The notes below the pieces were generated by a model, which saw only the letters and a list, made by a program, of their open reading frames with translations, searched no databases and was not told where the DNA came from. The position numbers and the translations under genes were made by a program. From Sulfitobacter sp. CW3 (GTDB lineage Bacteria; Pseudomonadota; Alphaproteobacteria; Rhodobacterales; Rhodobacteraceae): a stretch of 64,000 nt of DNA. This document shows, piece by piece, positions 42,828 through 51,327 of this stretch; position 1 is the stretch's first letter, and the number at the start of each line of letters is the position of its first letter. The stretch covers positions 1 through 64,000 of the forward strand of contig NZ_JAHXRL010000010.1 of NCBI RefSeq assembly GCF_019392245.1, given 5' to 3'.

Positions 42828-45193
42828 CCTACCGCCTCATCCGCATCACTTTGAGCAAATCGAACTGCATCCATGTCGTATTTTGCAGCTTCGTCAAACA
42901 AAGTTATATCACACATCTTGATCGATATGGGATCCCGCATGCAGCTGTCAGGCTTTGGCCAAGTCAGGCAGCTCAACGAGAAGACGTCGGATATTCCATC
43001 TACCAGCGACATCTCACCGGATATGCGCCGCACGTGCAGTGGATCGGCAGTTCCTTGCATCAAGAGTGGCGCACCAGTCGTGCAGAGGTAGGCATCATCA
43101 TCACTCAGCTTGAGCCAGGATCCTACGAATGGATTGTAGATGCCACTTTGATTGCCCTTGTTCGGTTGGCCCACGTTAAACATCCGCATTGGAGCCGGCG
43201 ATGTCTTCAAAATCTCGAATACACTCACAGTCACATCCATTGATACACGTCCTTCCCCGGCAAGCTCTGCAAAAGCTTGTTCAATCCCAGCAATCTCCTC
43301 TGGCCAAACACGGCCGTCGCGGTGAACCGCAACGCGTTTGACTGGCAAACTCAAATGCTTGAATTCTTCTCGAACGACAGCAAGAATGGCCTGCTTGACC
43401 TGTTCGGGCAGCAATTTTTCTTTTTGCTTGGATTTGTCCCGCCGCACCCGGATGATACGCCCACCATCACCGACGAGCGTGAAAACTGACGTATTATTCT
43501 TGACGTCCACACCAATTGTCAGATCAGCACTCAGTGGCTCATCAAGCACGAACGGCCATCGCCCATTGCCCAAGCAGACCTTATTTAAAGCAGCGCCTTT
43601 GAGATAGCCGTCTATAGCAACACGTCCGTGCTGTTTCTCATATCGCGGCGCAGCACCGTCTTTGACGATGCGCTTGTAACCACGCCGCGGGGTGTCTGAG
43701 TGTATAACCTGAACACGCATGTCAAACCGATTGAAGAACTCGTTGCAAACCATTGCAGCCAACTGATCTTGTGTGCGCTGAGGACCAGGAACGTTGTTCA
43801 GCATGACCAACACCTCCCCTGCTTCAATCTCACCAGACTGGGCAGCAGCGAGGAGCCCCTTCCACTGACCTTCGAGAGACCGGCCAAAACCTGTATCATC
43901 AAATGTTGCGACAATGGGGTCGTAGTTTCCTGATGGATAAAAGCTGCGAAGAGTTTGCTTGAAATCAGCTACGAATGCTGGGCCAAAGCTACTTTGGACA
44001 GACTGGGGAATGAGGATGGTTTGAGGATCCAACGCACCTTGACGATAGAAGCCCTTGTTCCGATCCAGCATCATGGACCGTCTCGCGTTCGAGTAGTCCT
44101 TGATGGATTGAAAACGAGACCGATCCTTCTTGCGGCTTAAGACTGCATCGTTTCCAAATAAGAGACGTGGCACTTCTAGAAGGGGATTTTCGAAGCGATA
44201 CATCTGTCCGTCGACCCGCAGGTCTATGTTGCCGACTGCAAAATTTGCTAGGTATCGCGTAACAAAACGCTGAATCCGGCTCCTGCGATCCTCTGGCTTC
44301 AAAATTGTCTCGCGCTGAAGTCGCTTTCCGTTTCGACCCTCAGAGTCTTCCAACAAGTAACACAACGCCGTCGGGGCGAAGCGCTGTTCGTCCGAGGATG
44401 TGAAATAGGTCAGAACAGAACCTTCAGGGTCGAGGTTCACAACTCTCTGAGGTGCAGCATTGCCCGCTGCACGCACCAAATGCTGAAGAAGCGAAACGCT
44501 ATTTCCGTTCTCAAAGATGCAATGTTCACCCACTTTGATATCGGCCGCGTCGTCGATACGAAACTGATACCAAGTATCATTCATTTTGTAGAGACAGCTT
44601 CGCCCTACCAGTTTCTGCAAAACGTTAGCATCGACGAGTGAACCGATTGGTTTTGCATTCACAAGCTTGCTTTGAGCGTCGCAAATGATGCCAAACCCAC
44701 CATCTGGATGCCGGCACGCCCGAATGGAAACCCCCTCGAAGATGTTGACCTCGTCGCCAGTAATGTAAGGTTTCTTGAAGAAAAACGGTTTGCCGATCCC
44801 CGGCTGCCAAAGTTCGCCATTAAGATAAAGCGGCCGCTGAAGCGCAAAGTCGAGAAACCGGATCCGTAGTGCTTCCTGCTCATCAATCGGGCTGGAGAAG
44901 TCGAGCGTAAGGACTTCGTCGGATTTTGACAAATTCACAAAACCACCGACAACTTGATATGCAGGTTCAATATCTTCGATAGCCTCAGGCACTGCCAAAA
45001 AGTATGTGCCATCCCGCTTAAGTGATACAAAGGGTGCTTTCTTGGTGAAGGATAGCCGCCGCACGAGCTCTGTCACCTTTTGATGATAACTCGCCGATCC
45101 AACCAAGCCCAAACCGCGAATAGTATAGAGCTGGTACTTTGGCCTTAGCTGTTCGAGCCCTTCCAGGCGAAAAAGTGATGCTTCAAGGGTCAT
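42824..45193 (-). CDS. Long prokaryotic Argonaute with a likely complete catalytic tetrad
   Basis: A 789-residue protein with the Argonaute MID-PIWI half clear at the C-terminus. The first catalytic Asp is in DLTIGVDVKNN (D563), the glutamate finger is probably E592 (KQKEKLLPE), the third residue is in VAVHRDGRVWP (D626) and the fourth in DPISIKMCD (D762). So a guided nuclease is likely, unlike the inactive long-B type. The N-terminal half is divergent and I cannot separate PAZ with confidence. ATG at 45193 has GGAGGTGG upstream and overlaps the nuclease gene stop. It would use short guides to find invading nucleic acid (family knowledge). Confidence 0.82.
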   Translation of the reverse strand: MTLEASLFRLEGLEQLRPKYQLYTIRGLGLVGSASYHQKVTELVRRLSFTKKAPFVSLKRDGTYFLAVPEAIEDIEPAYQVVGGFVNLSKSDEVLTLDFSSPIDEQEALRIRFLDFALQRPLYLNGELWQPGIGKPFFFKKPYITGDEVNIFEGVSIRACRHPDGGFGIICDAQSKLVNAKPIGSLVDANVLQKLVGRSCLYKMNDTWYQFRIDDAADIKVGEHCIFENGNSVSLLQHLVRAAGNAAPQRVVNLDPEGSVLTYFTSSDEQRFAPTALCYLLEDSEGRNGKRLQRETILKPEDRRSRIQRFVTRYLANFAVGNIDLRVDGQMYRFENPLLEVPRLLFGNDAVLSRKKDRSRFQSIKDYSNARRSMMLDRNKGFYRQGALDPQTILIPQSVQSSFGPAFVADFKQTLRSFYPSGNYDPIVATFDDTGFGRSLEGQWKGLLAAAQSGEIEAGEVLVMLNNVPGPQRTQDQLAAMVCNEFFNRFDMRVQVIHSDTPRRGYKRIVKDGAAPRYEKQHGRVAIDGYLKGAALNKVCLGNGRWPFVLDEPLSADLTIGVDVKNNTSVFTLVGDGGRIIRVRRDKSKQKEKLLPEQVKQAILAVVREEFKHLSLPVKRVAVHRDGRVWPEEIAGIEQAFAELAGEGRVSMDVTVSVFEILKTSPAPMRMFNVGQPNKGNQSGIYNPFVGSWLKLSDDDAYLCTTGAPLLMQGTADPLHVRRISGEMSLVDGISDVFSLSCLTWPKPDSCMRDPISIKMCDITLFDEAAKYDMDAVRFAQSDADEAVG

Positions 45194-46137
45194 TGGACCA
45201 CCTCCGGACAAATTGATTGAAACGCGCATGCAGCACAGCTCAAGCCGCTATGGGCCATGCGAAAATCACGAATATTAATATCTTTGTAAATTTTGCCTTC
45301 GGTCAGGCAGTTCATCTCGTAAGCACTGGCATCCATATAAGCCGTTGTCGTGGCGATATCTTCCGCGGTCAGCCTGTAGTGCTTTGTCTGGTTCAACAAG
45401 AGTTGCGCTTCATAGAGATTGGTGTCGGTCGGTTTGCTGTTCCAGTCATCGGGGAAGTCTGCTTGTTGCGTGCTGCGGCTCAATGCAATCGCATAGACTG
45501 CTAGTTGCCGCTGCGCGTCATTACCGACCTCTGCGTGGACCTTCCAATCGACGATTGTCGGAGGGGCTCCTCTGTTGAACGCGATCAAGTCAGGAATCGC
45601 GACGGCCTTTGCTCCGTCTATGAGCTGGAAATGAAGCGTGCGCGGTTGTGTGATCAGCTGTACAGCGTCATGGAGAATTTTCTGGATTGTATCATTTTCC
45701 CAGAAATTTCGGAGCGCTACTTCAATCTCAGACCACGCTTGATCGAGAGCCTCATGTGTCGGGCCTGCGCCAAATTCATTCTCAAAAAGAAGCGCAAAGC
45801 GATCCCCTTCATCTCCCAACTTCACATCAATTTTTGCAGCACGATGTTGGTTCGCATATGCAAGCTGCTTGTCAAAGAGCCCCCGCGCGGCGTGCCGTGA
45901 TGCATCAAACCCCATCGGTTCTTCATTCAACGGATCGTCGAGCGATGGAATGATATGGGACGAAATGATTGTATCGACAAGCTGGCCCCGCCAAGCACTC
46001 ACTGTATTCAATTTGCCAAAAAATAAAGCGCGTCTTCGTATCGGATCCGCAGCTTTGTGGTGCCCCGCCATCGACCCGAGAAGCCACTGAACCTGGCACC
46101 GCTGAAAAGATCGTGACGCTGTATAAGACCATACCAT
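45190..46137 (-). CDS. Cas4/RecB-like PD-(D/E)XK nuclease with four-Cys cluster
   Basis: A 315-residue protein of the Cas4/AddB nuclease type. Motifs are the N-terminal SRSFQRCQ with C14, D183 in IPDLIAF, D197-W-K199 (TIVDWKVH), the Q211-x3-Y215 helix motif (QLAVYAIAL), and a C-terminal C301-x2-C304-x5-C310 (SCAACAFQSIC). The four Cys match the Fe-S cluster of Cas4. The His of motif I appears replaced (GQLVD). The gene starts two bases after the XRE gene and overlaps Argonaute by four bases. It could make or trim guides, or degrade targets (inference). Confidence 0.72.
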   Translation of the reverse strand: MVWSYTASRSFQRCQVQWLLGSMAGHHKAADPIRRRALFFGKLNTVSAWRGQLVDTIISSHIIPSLDDPLNEEPMGFDASRHAARGLFDKQLAYANQHRAAKIDVKLGDEGDRFALLFENEFGAGPTHEALDQAWSEIEVALRNFWENDTIQKILHDAVQLITQPRTLHFQLIDGAKAVAIPDLIAFNRGAPPTIVDWKVHAEVGNDAQRQLAVYAIALSRSTQQADFPDDWNSKPTDTNLYEAQLLLNQTKHYRLTAEDIATTTAYMDASAYEMNCLTEGKIYKDINIRDFRMAHSGLSCAACAFQSICPEVVQ

Positions 46138-46139
46138 AC

Positions 46140-46484
46140 CTATTCCGCCCTGCTCTGACGAAGAAACTTGAGATAGTCCACAAGTGCGTCCGCTTCACTG
46201 GGGCTTACGTCGCTCACACGGGCGGCAAGTCGAGAGGCCGTTTCCGGAACCTCCTCCTTCGACTCCTTTGGCACCGGATAGCCTGCCTTGGCCATCAAAC
46301 CCTCATAAGAGCCACCATAAATTTGCGAAAGCTTGTACAACGTGTTGGGCGAAGGTGTCTTGATCTTATCGTTCTCCAACTGGCTCAGATAGGCATTTGA
46401 TATACCCACAGCAGCCTCGACACGCCGTAACGTCAAACCCGATTCTTTCCTCAACCTTGTCAGCTCGACACCGAGACTTTGCAT
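46140..46484 (-). CDS. XRE-family regulator of the Argonaute operon
   Basis: A 114-residue protein with an N-terminal Cro/CI-type helix-turn-helix (about residues 5-62: LTRLRKESGLTLRRVEAAVG, ISNAYLSQLENDKIKTPSPN, LYKLSQIYGGSYEGLMAKAG). A short helical C-terminus (ALVDYLKFLRQSRAE) may mediate dimers. AGGAG lies before the ATG. It is first in the operon and lies directly behind a promoter with a 16-bp palindrome, so self-repression is likely. Regulators of this type paired with a metallopeptidase recall XRE-ImmA systems. Confidence 0.85.
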   Translation of the reverse strand: MQSLGVELTRLRKESGLTLRRVEAAVGISNAYLSQLENDKIKTPSPNTLYKLSQIYGGSYEGLMAKAGYPVPKESKEEVPETASRLAARVSDVSPSEADALVDYLKFLRQSRAE

Positions 46485-46505
46485 ATCAGAACTCCTTATA
46501 TGCTA

Positions 46506-46533
46506 ATTATCGCAAGCATGCTTGCGATGTCAA
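46506..46533 (-). promoter_or_regulatory. Near-consensus promoter with 16-bp operator palindrome for the Argonaute operon
   Basis: Minus strand: -35 TTGACA (46528-46533), 16-base spacer, -10 GATAAT (46506-46511). The spacer is filled by CGCAAGCATGCTTGCG (46511-46526), a perfect 16-bp palindrome. A repressor bound there would exclude RNA polymerase, so this is the expected operator of the XRE protein encoded 22 bases downstream. Confidence 0.75.
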
Positions 46534-46947
46534 GCACGCAGGAACGTACAGGGGTTATGGGACCTTGGCGCAGAGCGACCGCATGCGCAGTTCTAGCACG
46601 GCGCTCGCGATCTTAAAGGTAGCGGTCGCGCTCGGGATCAATTGAAGGGGGTCTTGAGTATGCCCTGTAAACAAACAGATAGAGTGGTGGAGCTCAAACC
46701 TCAGCATTTTGGAGGTAAATGCACAAACCGCCCCCGGCGCTTTAACGTCGATGGGACAATTTACCACCTGTAATGGCGATCATGGTAGGACATACTTGCT
46801 AACAGCTTAAAAATTCTAAGTACTTAAGTATTTGATAAGTTTAAATTATTTTAAGCGGAAAATTCAACGCGAAAATATCGCATGACTTATAGAGATCATG
46901 TTATAAATGGAGCAGTGTGACATTCCTCAAAACTTGAGACCTGCCAG
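46534..46947. other. AT-rich divergent intergenic region
   Basis: About 410 bases between the Argonaute operon and the PD-(D/E)XK gene. A 37-codon frame at 46660-46773 has a ribosome-like AAGGGGG eight bases upstream and a basic product (GGKCTNRPRRFNVDGTIYHL), but is too short to call. The part 46800-46930 is strongly AT-rich, with TATA-like stretches (TTATAAATGG) that probably form the promoter of the gene at 46948. Confidence 0.45.
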
Positions 46948-48489
46948 ATGAAAATTGTAGAGACGCAGGCCCTGATACACAAGATCGGTCCGGCCCTTAC
47001 AACCAAGTACATTGGTGCCTTAAAACAGCTCGGTGTTGGTGATAGCGCAGCGCGCAAATGCGTTCAAAGAGCAACTGCTGACCACACAAAGCTCGCAGGA
47101 ATCCGGTTCGAAAAAAATACCCGGTTCATCTATACACCAGAGGATTACGGCACGCCCCGGTTTTGGCGCAACTTCGACGAGGCCTGTTATACTCATGGGA
47201 AAAGTTATTGGGCCGCCATGACAAATCTTCGCGCACGCGGCGGTACGTGTCGTCTAGACCGCTTTGAACAGGTAAGCGGCGCGCCCATTGCACGAAAGGG
47301 ACAACTCTCCCCTGCCCTCATTCTTGAACGCTTAAAGGCCGTAAATGTCCTCGAAGAATTTGTCGACAACGATGAAACTTATTTACGCTTCCAGTCAAGA
47401 TATCTGCGCACCGCACCGATCGAACTGATACGCGCAAATGAGCTGGCCGAGTTCGTTGCCCTGCACGGAATAAAGGAATGGGCACGGCGATTGGGACTGG
47501 GGAGCTACAACAAGTTCAATATGCGTGGCGGAGACGCTCCTCCCATTGTTTCCGGCATCACTTTCGACCTTACGGCTCCAGCCTATTTTCGACCCCTGTT
47601 GCAAATTTTTGACGGCGCCCCAAAGCCGGGATTTCTCGTCTGCGACATCAACACCTTTGAGATCATGAAAGAGCCCGAAGTTGAGGCATTTGTTCGCAAA
47701 TGCGACGGCGCGGCCTTCTCCGCAAAGATTGGCCGGATCATGCCAATGCTCGTGGCGGACGTCTTTTCCGCAAAAGGTATGGATCTGGCGAAGAGTAAAG
47801 GTATTCTAGCCATTACGCTTGAGAATCTTTTCGGCGCAGAACTGGCCCGGGCCTTGCGCGACCTTGTCCGGTTGCTGACAGACACAGGTGCCACAGCTGC
47901 CGTTAACCCCGACCACCTCTCAAGAGTCCTCAAATCACTCACCAAGATTGAAGGGGCCTCTTCAAATTTGCGCGGTGCGTTATTTGAGCTCGTCGTTGGC
48001 AGCTTGGTCAAAGACGTCGAAGGCGGATCACTCAAAACTGGATTTAAAATTCGAGACCTCTACACCATGGAAAAAGCTGAGATCGATGTTCAATTAGACA
48101 AAACCAAGCATGCAGGCTTCTTGATTATTGAATGCAAGGCAAAGAACCCCGGCGCGCGCGTGAGCGAAAAAGAAGCCAAACGCTGGTACGACGACCGCGT
48201 ACCGCTCATTCACCGCATTCTCAATACGGGCTTTAAAGAGGTCGAGAGGCCGTTCCATTTCGAGATTTGGACCAACGGGATCTTTGCTGCCTCGGCCCTC
48301 GCCTGGCTTGAGGCGCAGCCTAAAACATGCGAGGGTTACACCATCGATTGGAAAGATGGCGCAGCACTCAAAGCATACGCGGACAAAGCATCCAATGGAT
48401 CACTCAGAGAGATGTTGAACGAGCATTATTTTAAGAACCCTATGACATCCGTTGTGGCCGATCATCTTTTGGACCCGAAGGACACCTGA
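46948..48489 (+). CDS. PD-(D/E)XK restriction-endonuclease-like protein facing the Argonaute operon
   Basis: A 513-residue protein. The C-terminal third has a complete PD-(D/E)XK site: E347 in GALFELVVGSLV, D380 in KAEIDVQL and E395-C-K397 in LIIECKAKNPG. The N-terminal 160 residues look like two winged helices, and the middle is helical. The fold resembles restriction enzymes and nuclease effectors that use an N-terminal sensing part; the exact family is unknown to me. It is divergent from the Argonaute operon with 460 bases between starts. It may belong to that system or be a separate defence gene. Confidence 0.6.
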   Translation: MKIVETQALIHKIGPALTTKYIGALKQLGVGDSAARKCVQRATADHTKLAGIRFEKNTRFIYTPEDYGTPRFWRNFDEACYTHGKSYWAAMTNLRARGGTCRLDRFEQVSGAPIARKGQLSPALILERLKAVNVLEEFVDNDETYLRFQSRYLRTAPIELIRANELAEFVALHGIKEWARRLGLGSYNKFNMRGGDAPPIVSGITFDLTAPAYFRPLLQIFDGAPKPGFLVCDINTFEIMKEPEVEAFVRKCDGAAFSAKIGRIMPMLVADVFSAKGMDLAKSKGILAITLENLFGAELARALRDLVRLLTDTGATAAVNPDHLSRVLKSLTKIEGASSNLRGALFELVVGSLVKDVEGGSLKTGFKIRDLYTMEKAEIDVQLDKTKHAGFLIIECKAKNPGARVSEKEAKRWYDDRVPLIHRILNTGFKEVERPFHFEIWTNGIFAASALAWLEAQPKTCEGYTIDWKDGAALKAYADKASNGSLREMLNEHYFKNPMTSVVADHLLDPKDT

Positions 48490-48553
48490 AATTGAGGCGT
48501 GTTGACGCTGAAAGGACGGGGATAGGCTCAACGGCCCACCTCGCCCGAGCGTC

Positions 48554-49177
48554 TCAGTTCCAGCCTTGCCATGACAGCAACTGTTCTTCGGCTCCCAAAG
48601 GTTCAACCCCACCTACTTGCCAAACCATATCCGTCAACGTTTCGTTTCGGATATCAGCAAACTGGATCAAACTGCCGATCGCACCATTGACGGGGTCGTT
48701 TGGGCGACGATGGAAAACTGCCGCAGATTGTTCCCGGGCGATTTGTTCCCCAAAGCCTTTGTTTATCATGATCACCGGCGAGGTTAGTGTTTCACTTCGA
48801 ATATCTGCCAGAATCGCGTTGGCATCAAATCCAGTTCCAACGCTTTGAGGGGTAATCGCTGCTGTATCCATCGCATTTCTTCCTGCTGAAAAGTCAGCCA
48901 TGAGATCATCGATATCCAAGCTGGTAGCGACAACAGAGCCGACACCGACATACATTGACGATGACCTAAGATCGTCTGCGGTCGCCAATGCTGCGTAGAT
49001 CCTGTTCTGAGCACTGGCAGACTGCATCATCACATCACGCGATGGGCCGGGGAGTGGGTGCTCTATTGTTACGACATCCCAATCGCTGAACACCTGACTG
49101 TAAGGAACGTCGGCCATCGCTGGTACTGGTAGACCAAGAATGCAGATCGTAATGAGCCTATGAATTGAGTTTATCAT
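48554..49177 (-). CDS. Exported protein of unknown function (207 aa)
   Basis: A 207-residue protein with a signal peptide (MINSIHRLITICILGLPVPA, cleavage after MA, near residue 22). The mature part has no Cys and no family I recognise. It begins DVPYSQVFSDWDVVTIE and ends with a Trp-rich WQVGG ... SWQGWN segment. I chose the ATG at 49177; an upstream start would lack the signal. It follows the gene at 49182 by four bases and may be co-transcribed with it. Confidence 0.55.
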   Translation of the reverse strand: MINSIHRLITICILGLPVPAMADVPYSQVFSDWDVVTIEHPLPGPSRDVMMQSASAQNRIYAALATADDLRSSSMYVGVGSVVATSLDIDDLMADFSAGRNAMDTAAITPQSVGTGFDANAILADIRSETLTSPVIMINKGFGEQIAREQSAAVFHRRPNDPVNGAIGSLIQFADIRNETLTDMVWQVGGVEPLGAEEQLLSWQGWN

Positions 49178-49181
49178 AATC

Positions 49182-49805
49182 CTAGTTCCCTTTTGTTTCA
49201 TTGTTCTGAACAGCGCCGAGATGGTGGCCATGAAGTTCGACGAAGGCTGCAATCTGTTTCAAACGATAAACACGGTACACCCGTTCATGAAACGCGAGCA
49301 GTACATCACCTGGCCAAATGCGGAACGCTGTTGTCCCGCCTTCCGACTCCTCGACACGCCAGACGCCAAGATGATCAATAGCAGGGCGAACACGCTTCCA
49401 CATTTTGCTCACAGTGACACGAAAGCCTTTTGTCTCCTTGTCGTAGATTGCTTCGGCAATTTTTGCGATTGAGACCGGGGTCTCGTCCCCACGATGTTTC
49501 TTGAGCAGATTACGTGTCATTGAAGCTTGCTTTTCGTCGAAGATCGTCTCCTTGAAGGCCTCAATGTCGGTTTCAGGGCTTTCATCGAGAACACCGGACA
49601 TTTCTAGCCAGATCGTCAACCAACGCTCAAAGACGACACCGTGCAACCGCGTCGAGCGAGAGTCTAGTTCTCCTAGCGCTGTGTCGAGATCAGCGCTCAT
49701 TTCAATATCTTGCCAGGTCAAGCTTTCCAGCTCTTTCTGGATTACTTCGTAGACGCTATCGGCGATGCTTTGCATCTTTCTGACATCATTACCCAAATCT
49801 TTCAC
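49182..49805 (-). CDS. Hypothetical protein (207 aa), possible winged helix
   Basis: A soluble protein of 207 residues if started at the GTG with GGGAGG seven bases upstream (49805); a GTG at 49844 would add 13 residues. The first half is helical and acidic; residues near 125-175 (VSIAKIAEAIYDKETKGFRV, then GVWRVEESEGGTTAFRIWPG) look like a winged-helix or DNA-binding segment. I know no family. It is the first of a possible two-gene unit with the exported protein. Confidence 0.45.
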   Translation of the reverse strand: MKDLGNDVRKMQSIADSVYEVIQKELESLTWQDIEMSADLDTALGELDSRSTRLHGVVFERWLTIWLEMSGVLDESPETDIEAFKETIFDEKQASMTRNLLKKHRGDETPVSIAKIAEAIYDKETKGFRVTVSKMWKRVRPAIDHLGVWRVEESEGGTTAFRIWPGDVLLAFHERVYRVYRLKQIAAFVELHGHHLGAVQNNETKGN

Positions 49806-49934
49806 CACCACGCCTCCCAGTCGTTCCACTTTTCCATCACACACAGAACCTAAGACATATATAGGAGTTCTCTTTCTGTTCCGCCATCTTGGCTGCAGGC
49901 TAATTAGCTCGGTGTGGCATCACGAACAGAAAAC

Positions 49935-49970
49935 AGGTGTAGGCGATTATCGCCCACACCTCTCTTTTTT
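49935..49970 (-). terminator. Strong bidirectional hairpin terminator
   Basis: AGGTGT...ACACCT arms (49935-49961) form a long stem, AGGTGTAGGCGAT paired with its near-complement around a short loop. On the minus strand a T-rich GTTTTCTGTT follows, 17 bases after the stop of the gene ending at 49978; on the plus strand six T follow (to 49970). Confidence 0.75.
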
Positions 49971-49977
49971 GGATCGA

Positions 49978-50442
49978 TTAGGCCGCGCGGCTTGCCTTTT
50001 TCGAGCGTGCCAGCGTTTTGGCGCGCATTACGCGGTTTTCGGGCAAGTACTCACCGAAGTCGGTATCCATCGTCAGGCGATACTCGTCGCCATCGATGAT
50101 TGTCAGCAAAACAGCGTAGCCATTTACGAACTCATCCAAAATCGCCAAGTTCGCGGTACCGTCTGCGGAAGCCGGAACATAACCTGCCCAAGCAAACACA
50201 CCTGGCACGACTTGACGGACCAATTCGATTTCTTCGGTGCCAAAGTTTGTCTGAAGCAAGAATGCCAGATCGACAGTGCCTTCCGTCACCGCGCCCGCGT
50301 TCTCGCGAAACTGCTGCGCTTCAACACCTGTAGCGGTTGCATCGAAGTAGTAGCCACCAACACCGGGGACATCGTTGTTCAAAGCGCCGATTTCAAACTG
50401 ACGCATCTTAGATACCCCACGACTAAATTTAAGTGTCTTCAT
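49978..50442 (-). CDS. Hypothetical protein (154 aa)
   Basis: A soluble 154-residue protein of unknown family. It begins MKTLKFSRGVSKMRQFEIGA, has a glycine-rich early part (DVPGVGGYYFDA), an acidic middle with the pattern EYRLTMDTDFGEYLPENRVM, and a basic Ala/Lys/Arg tail (AKTLARSKKASRAA). No signal peptide or membrane helix. The ATG at 50442 has GGAGGGG upstream. It stands alone with a strong terminator behind it and so is its own transcription unit, which favours an expressed gene. Confidence 0.5.
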   Translation of the reverse strand: MKTLKFSRGVSKMRQFEIGALNNDVPGVGGYYFDATATGVEAQQFRENAGAVTEGTVDLAFLLQTNFGTEEIELVRQVVPGVFAWAGYVPASADGTANLAILDEFVNGYAVLLTIIDGDEYRLTMDTDFGEYLPENRVMRAKTLARSKKASRAA

Positions 50443-50484
50443 TGTAAAAGCCCCTCCTAAGGCTCTTGGGTGGCACCAGATCAT

Positions 50485-50694
50485 CTGGCACCGGTAGAAT
50501 GGTTATCCAATGATTCGGAGGGCAAAAAAATATTGGTTGTCAGCTAGTTAGGCCTTGGCTGATATAAATTAGCTTTAACTCTATTAGCCTGAAAGATAGT
50601 CCATGGTTGCGCGAGACGATGCAGCTGTAAAATATTCTGAAGTAGGCATTCTGACTAGCATGGCCCCCGAAAGCATACGTCACACAATTGCAGC
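50485..50694. other. Intergenic region, no gene seen
   Basis: About 210 bases between two minus-strand genes. It is AT-rich near 50520-50600 and probably holds the promoter for the 154-residue protein gene. No convincing frame or hairpin. Confidence 0.4.
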
Positions 50695-51327
50695 TTACGG
50701 AAGCGAACTGCCACAATGCTGATACGCGATATGTCCAAAGCTCTCTGCAACTTGCTTTCCCACATCCCAAAAGTCTGCAAGATCCAACTTGTCAGCGTCC
50801 AGCAGGGCAAGCGTCGTTTCCCTATCTTTGACCAGTTCAGGATGATCCAGTTGTAGCTGTTTGATCATTGCGCGCGCAGCAGCATCGTCAGCGTGCGCGG
50901 CTTCAACGTGGCCGCTCAGCATAAATTTGAAACGCCCAGTACAATCCGGGTAGTTTGGCACCACGTGATTAATTTCGTCAAACCAGTCACCTTTTCGGGT
51001 TCCGCAAGTCTGCGCAACGTTCCCATCTTGATCCTGTTGGCCACAGCTCAGAAAAAGGTTGGTGTGAGACACTTCGAGATCTGAACGCCCATTCGCGCCG
51101 TGTTGCGGCCTAAAATGTTCAATGTGGAACGACTTTCCTGGCGAGCTTAAATCAAGGCCCCTGCCACAGTAGACGCACAATCCGCGTTGTTCGAAAAACA
51201 GGCTGTGGACCACGGCTGTCCGAACGGCCGGCTCATTGAATGGATAACTTGGTTGCCAATCTGCGTTTGCCAAAGCCAGCCAAGTTGTAAGTTCTGGCGG
51301 AGCCTCGTTCTTTCGCGCCCCTTTCAC
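50695..51327 (-). CDS. ptuB: PtuB-like HNH endonuclease (Septu)
   Basis: A 210-residue HNH nuclease. The zinc/catalytic parts are CVYCGRGL (C-x2-C), FHIEHFRPQH (the H-I-E-H-F-x-P motif that provides the catalytic His) and SHTNLFLSC with the following Cys (AQTCGTRKGDW). This matches the TIGR02646 family that includes PtuB of Septu and the HNH partner of some retrons. Its start overlaps the PtuA-like gene stop by four bases. No reverse transcriptase is near, so this is Septu rather than a retron. Confidence 0.8.
   Translation of the reverse strand: MKGARKNEAPPELTTWLALANADWQPSYPFNEPAVRTAVVHSLFFEQRGLCVYCGRGLDLSSPGKSFHIEHFRPQHGANGRSDLEVSHTNLFLSCGQQDQDGNVAQTCGTRKGDWFDEINHVVPNYPDCTGRFKFMLSGHVEAAHADDAAARAMIKQLQLDHPELVKDRETTLALLDADKLDLADFWDVGKQVAESFGHIAYQHCGSSLP

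Noticed and set aside
42824..45193. Assigning the Argonaute to the PIWI-RE family
   Set aside because: PIWI-RE proteins keep a distinct Arg and Glu and pair with a DinG-type helicase and a REase; here a DEDD-type tetrad and different partners are seen.
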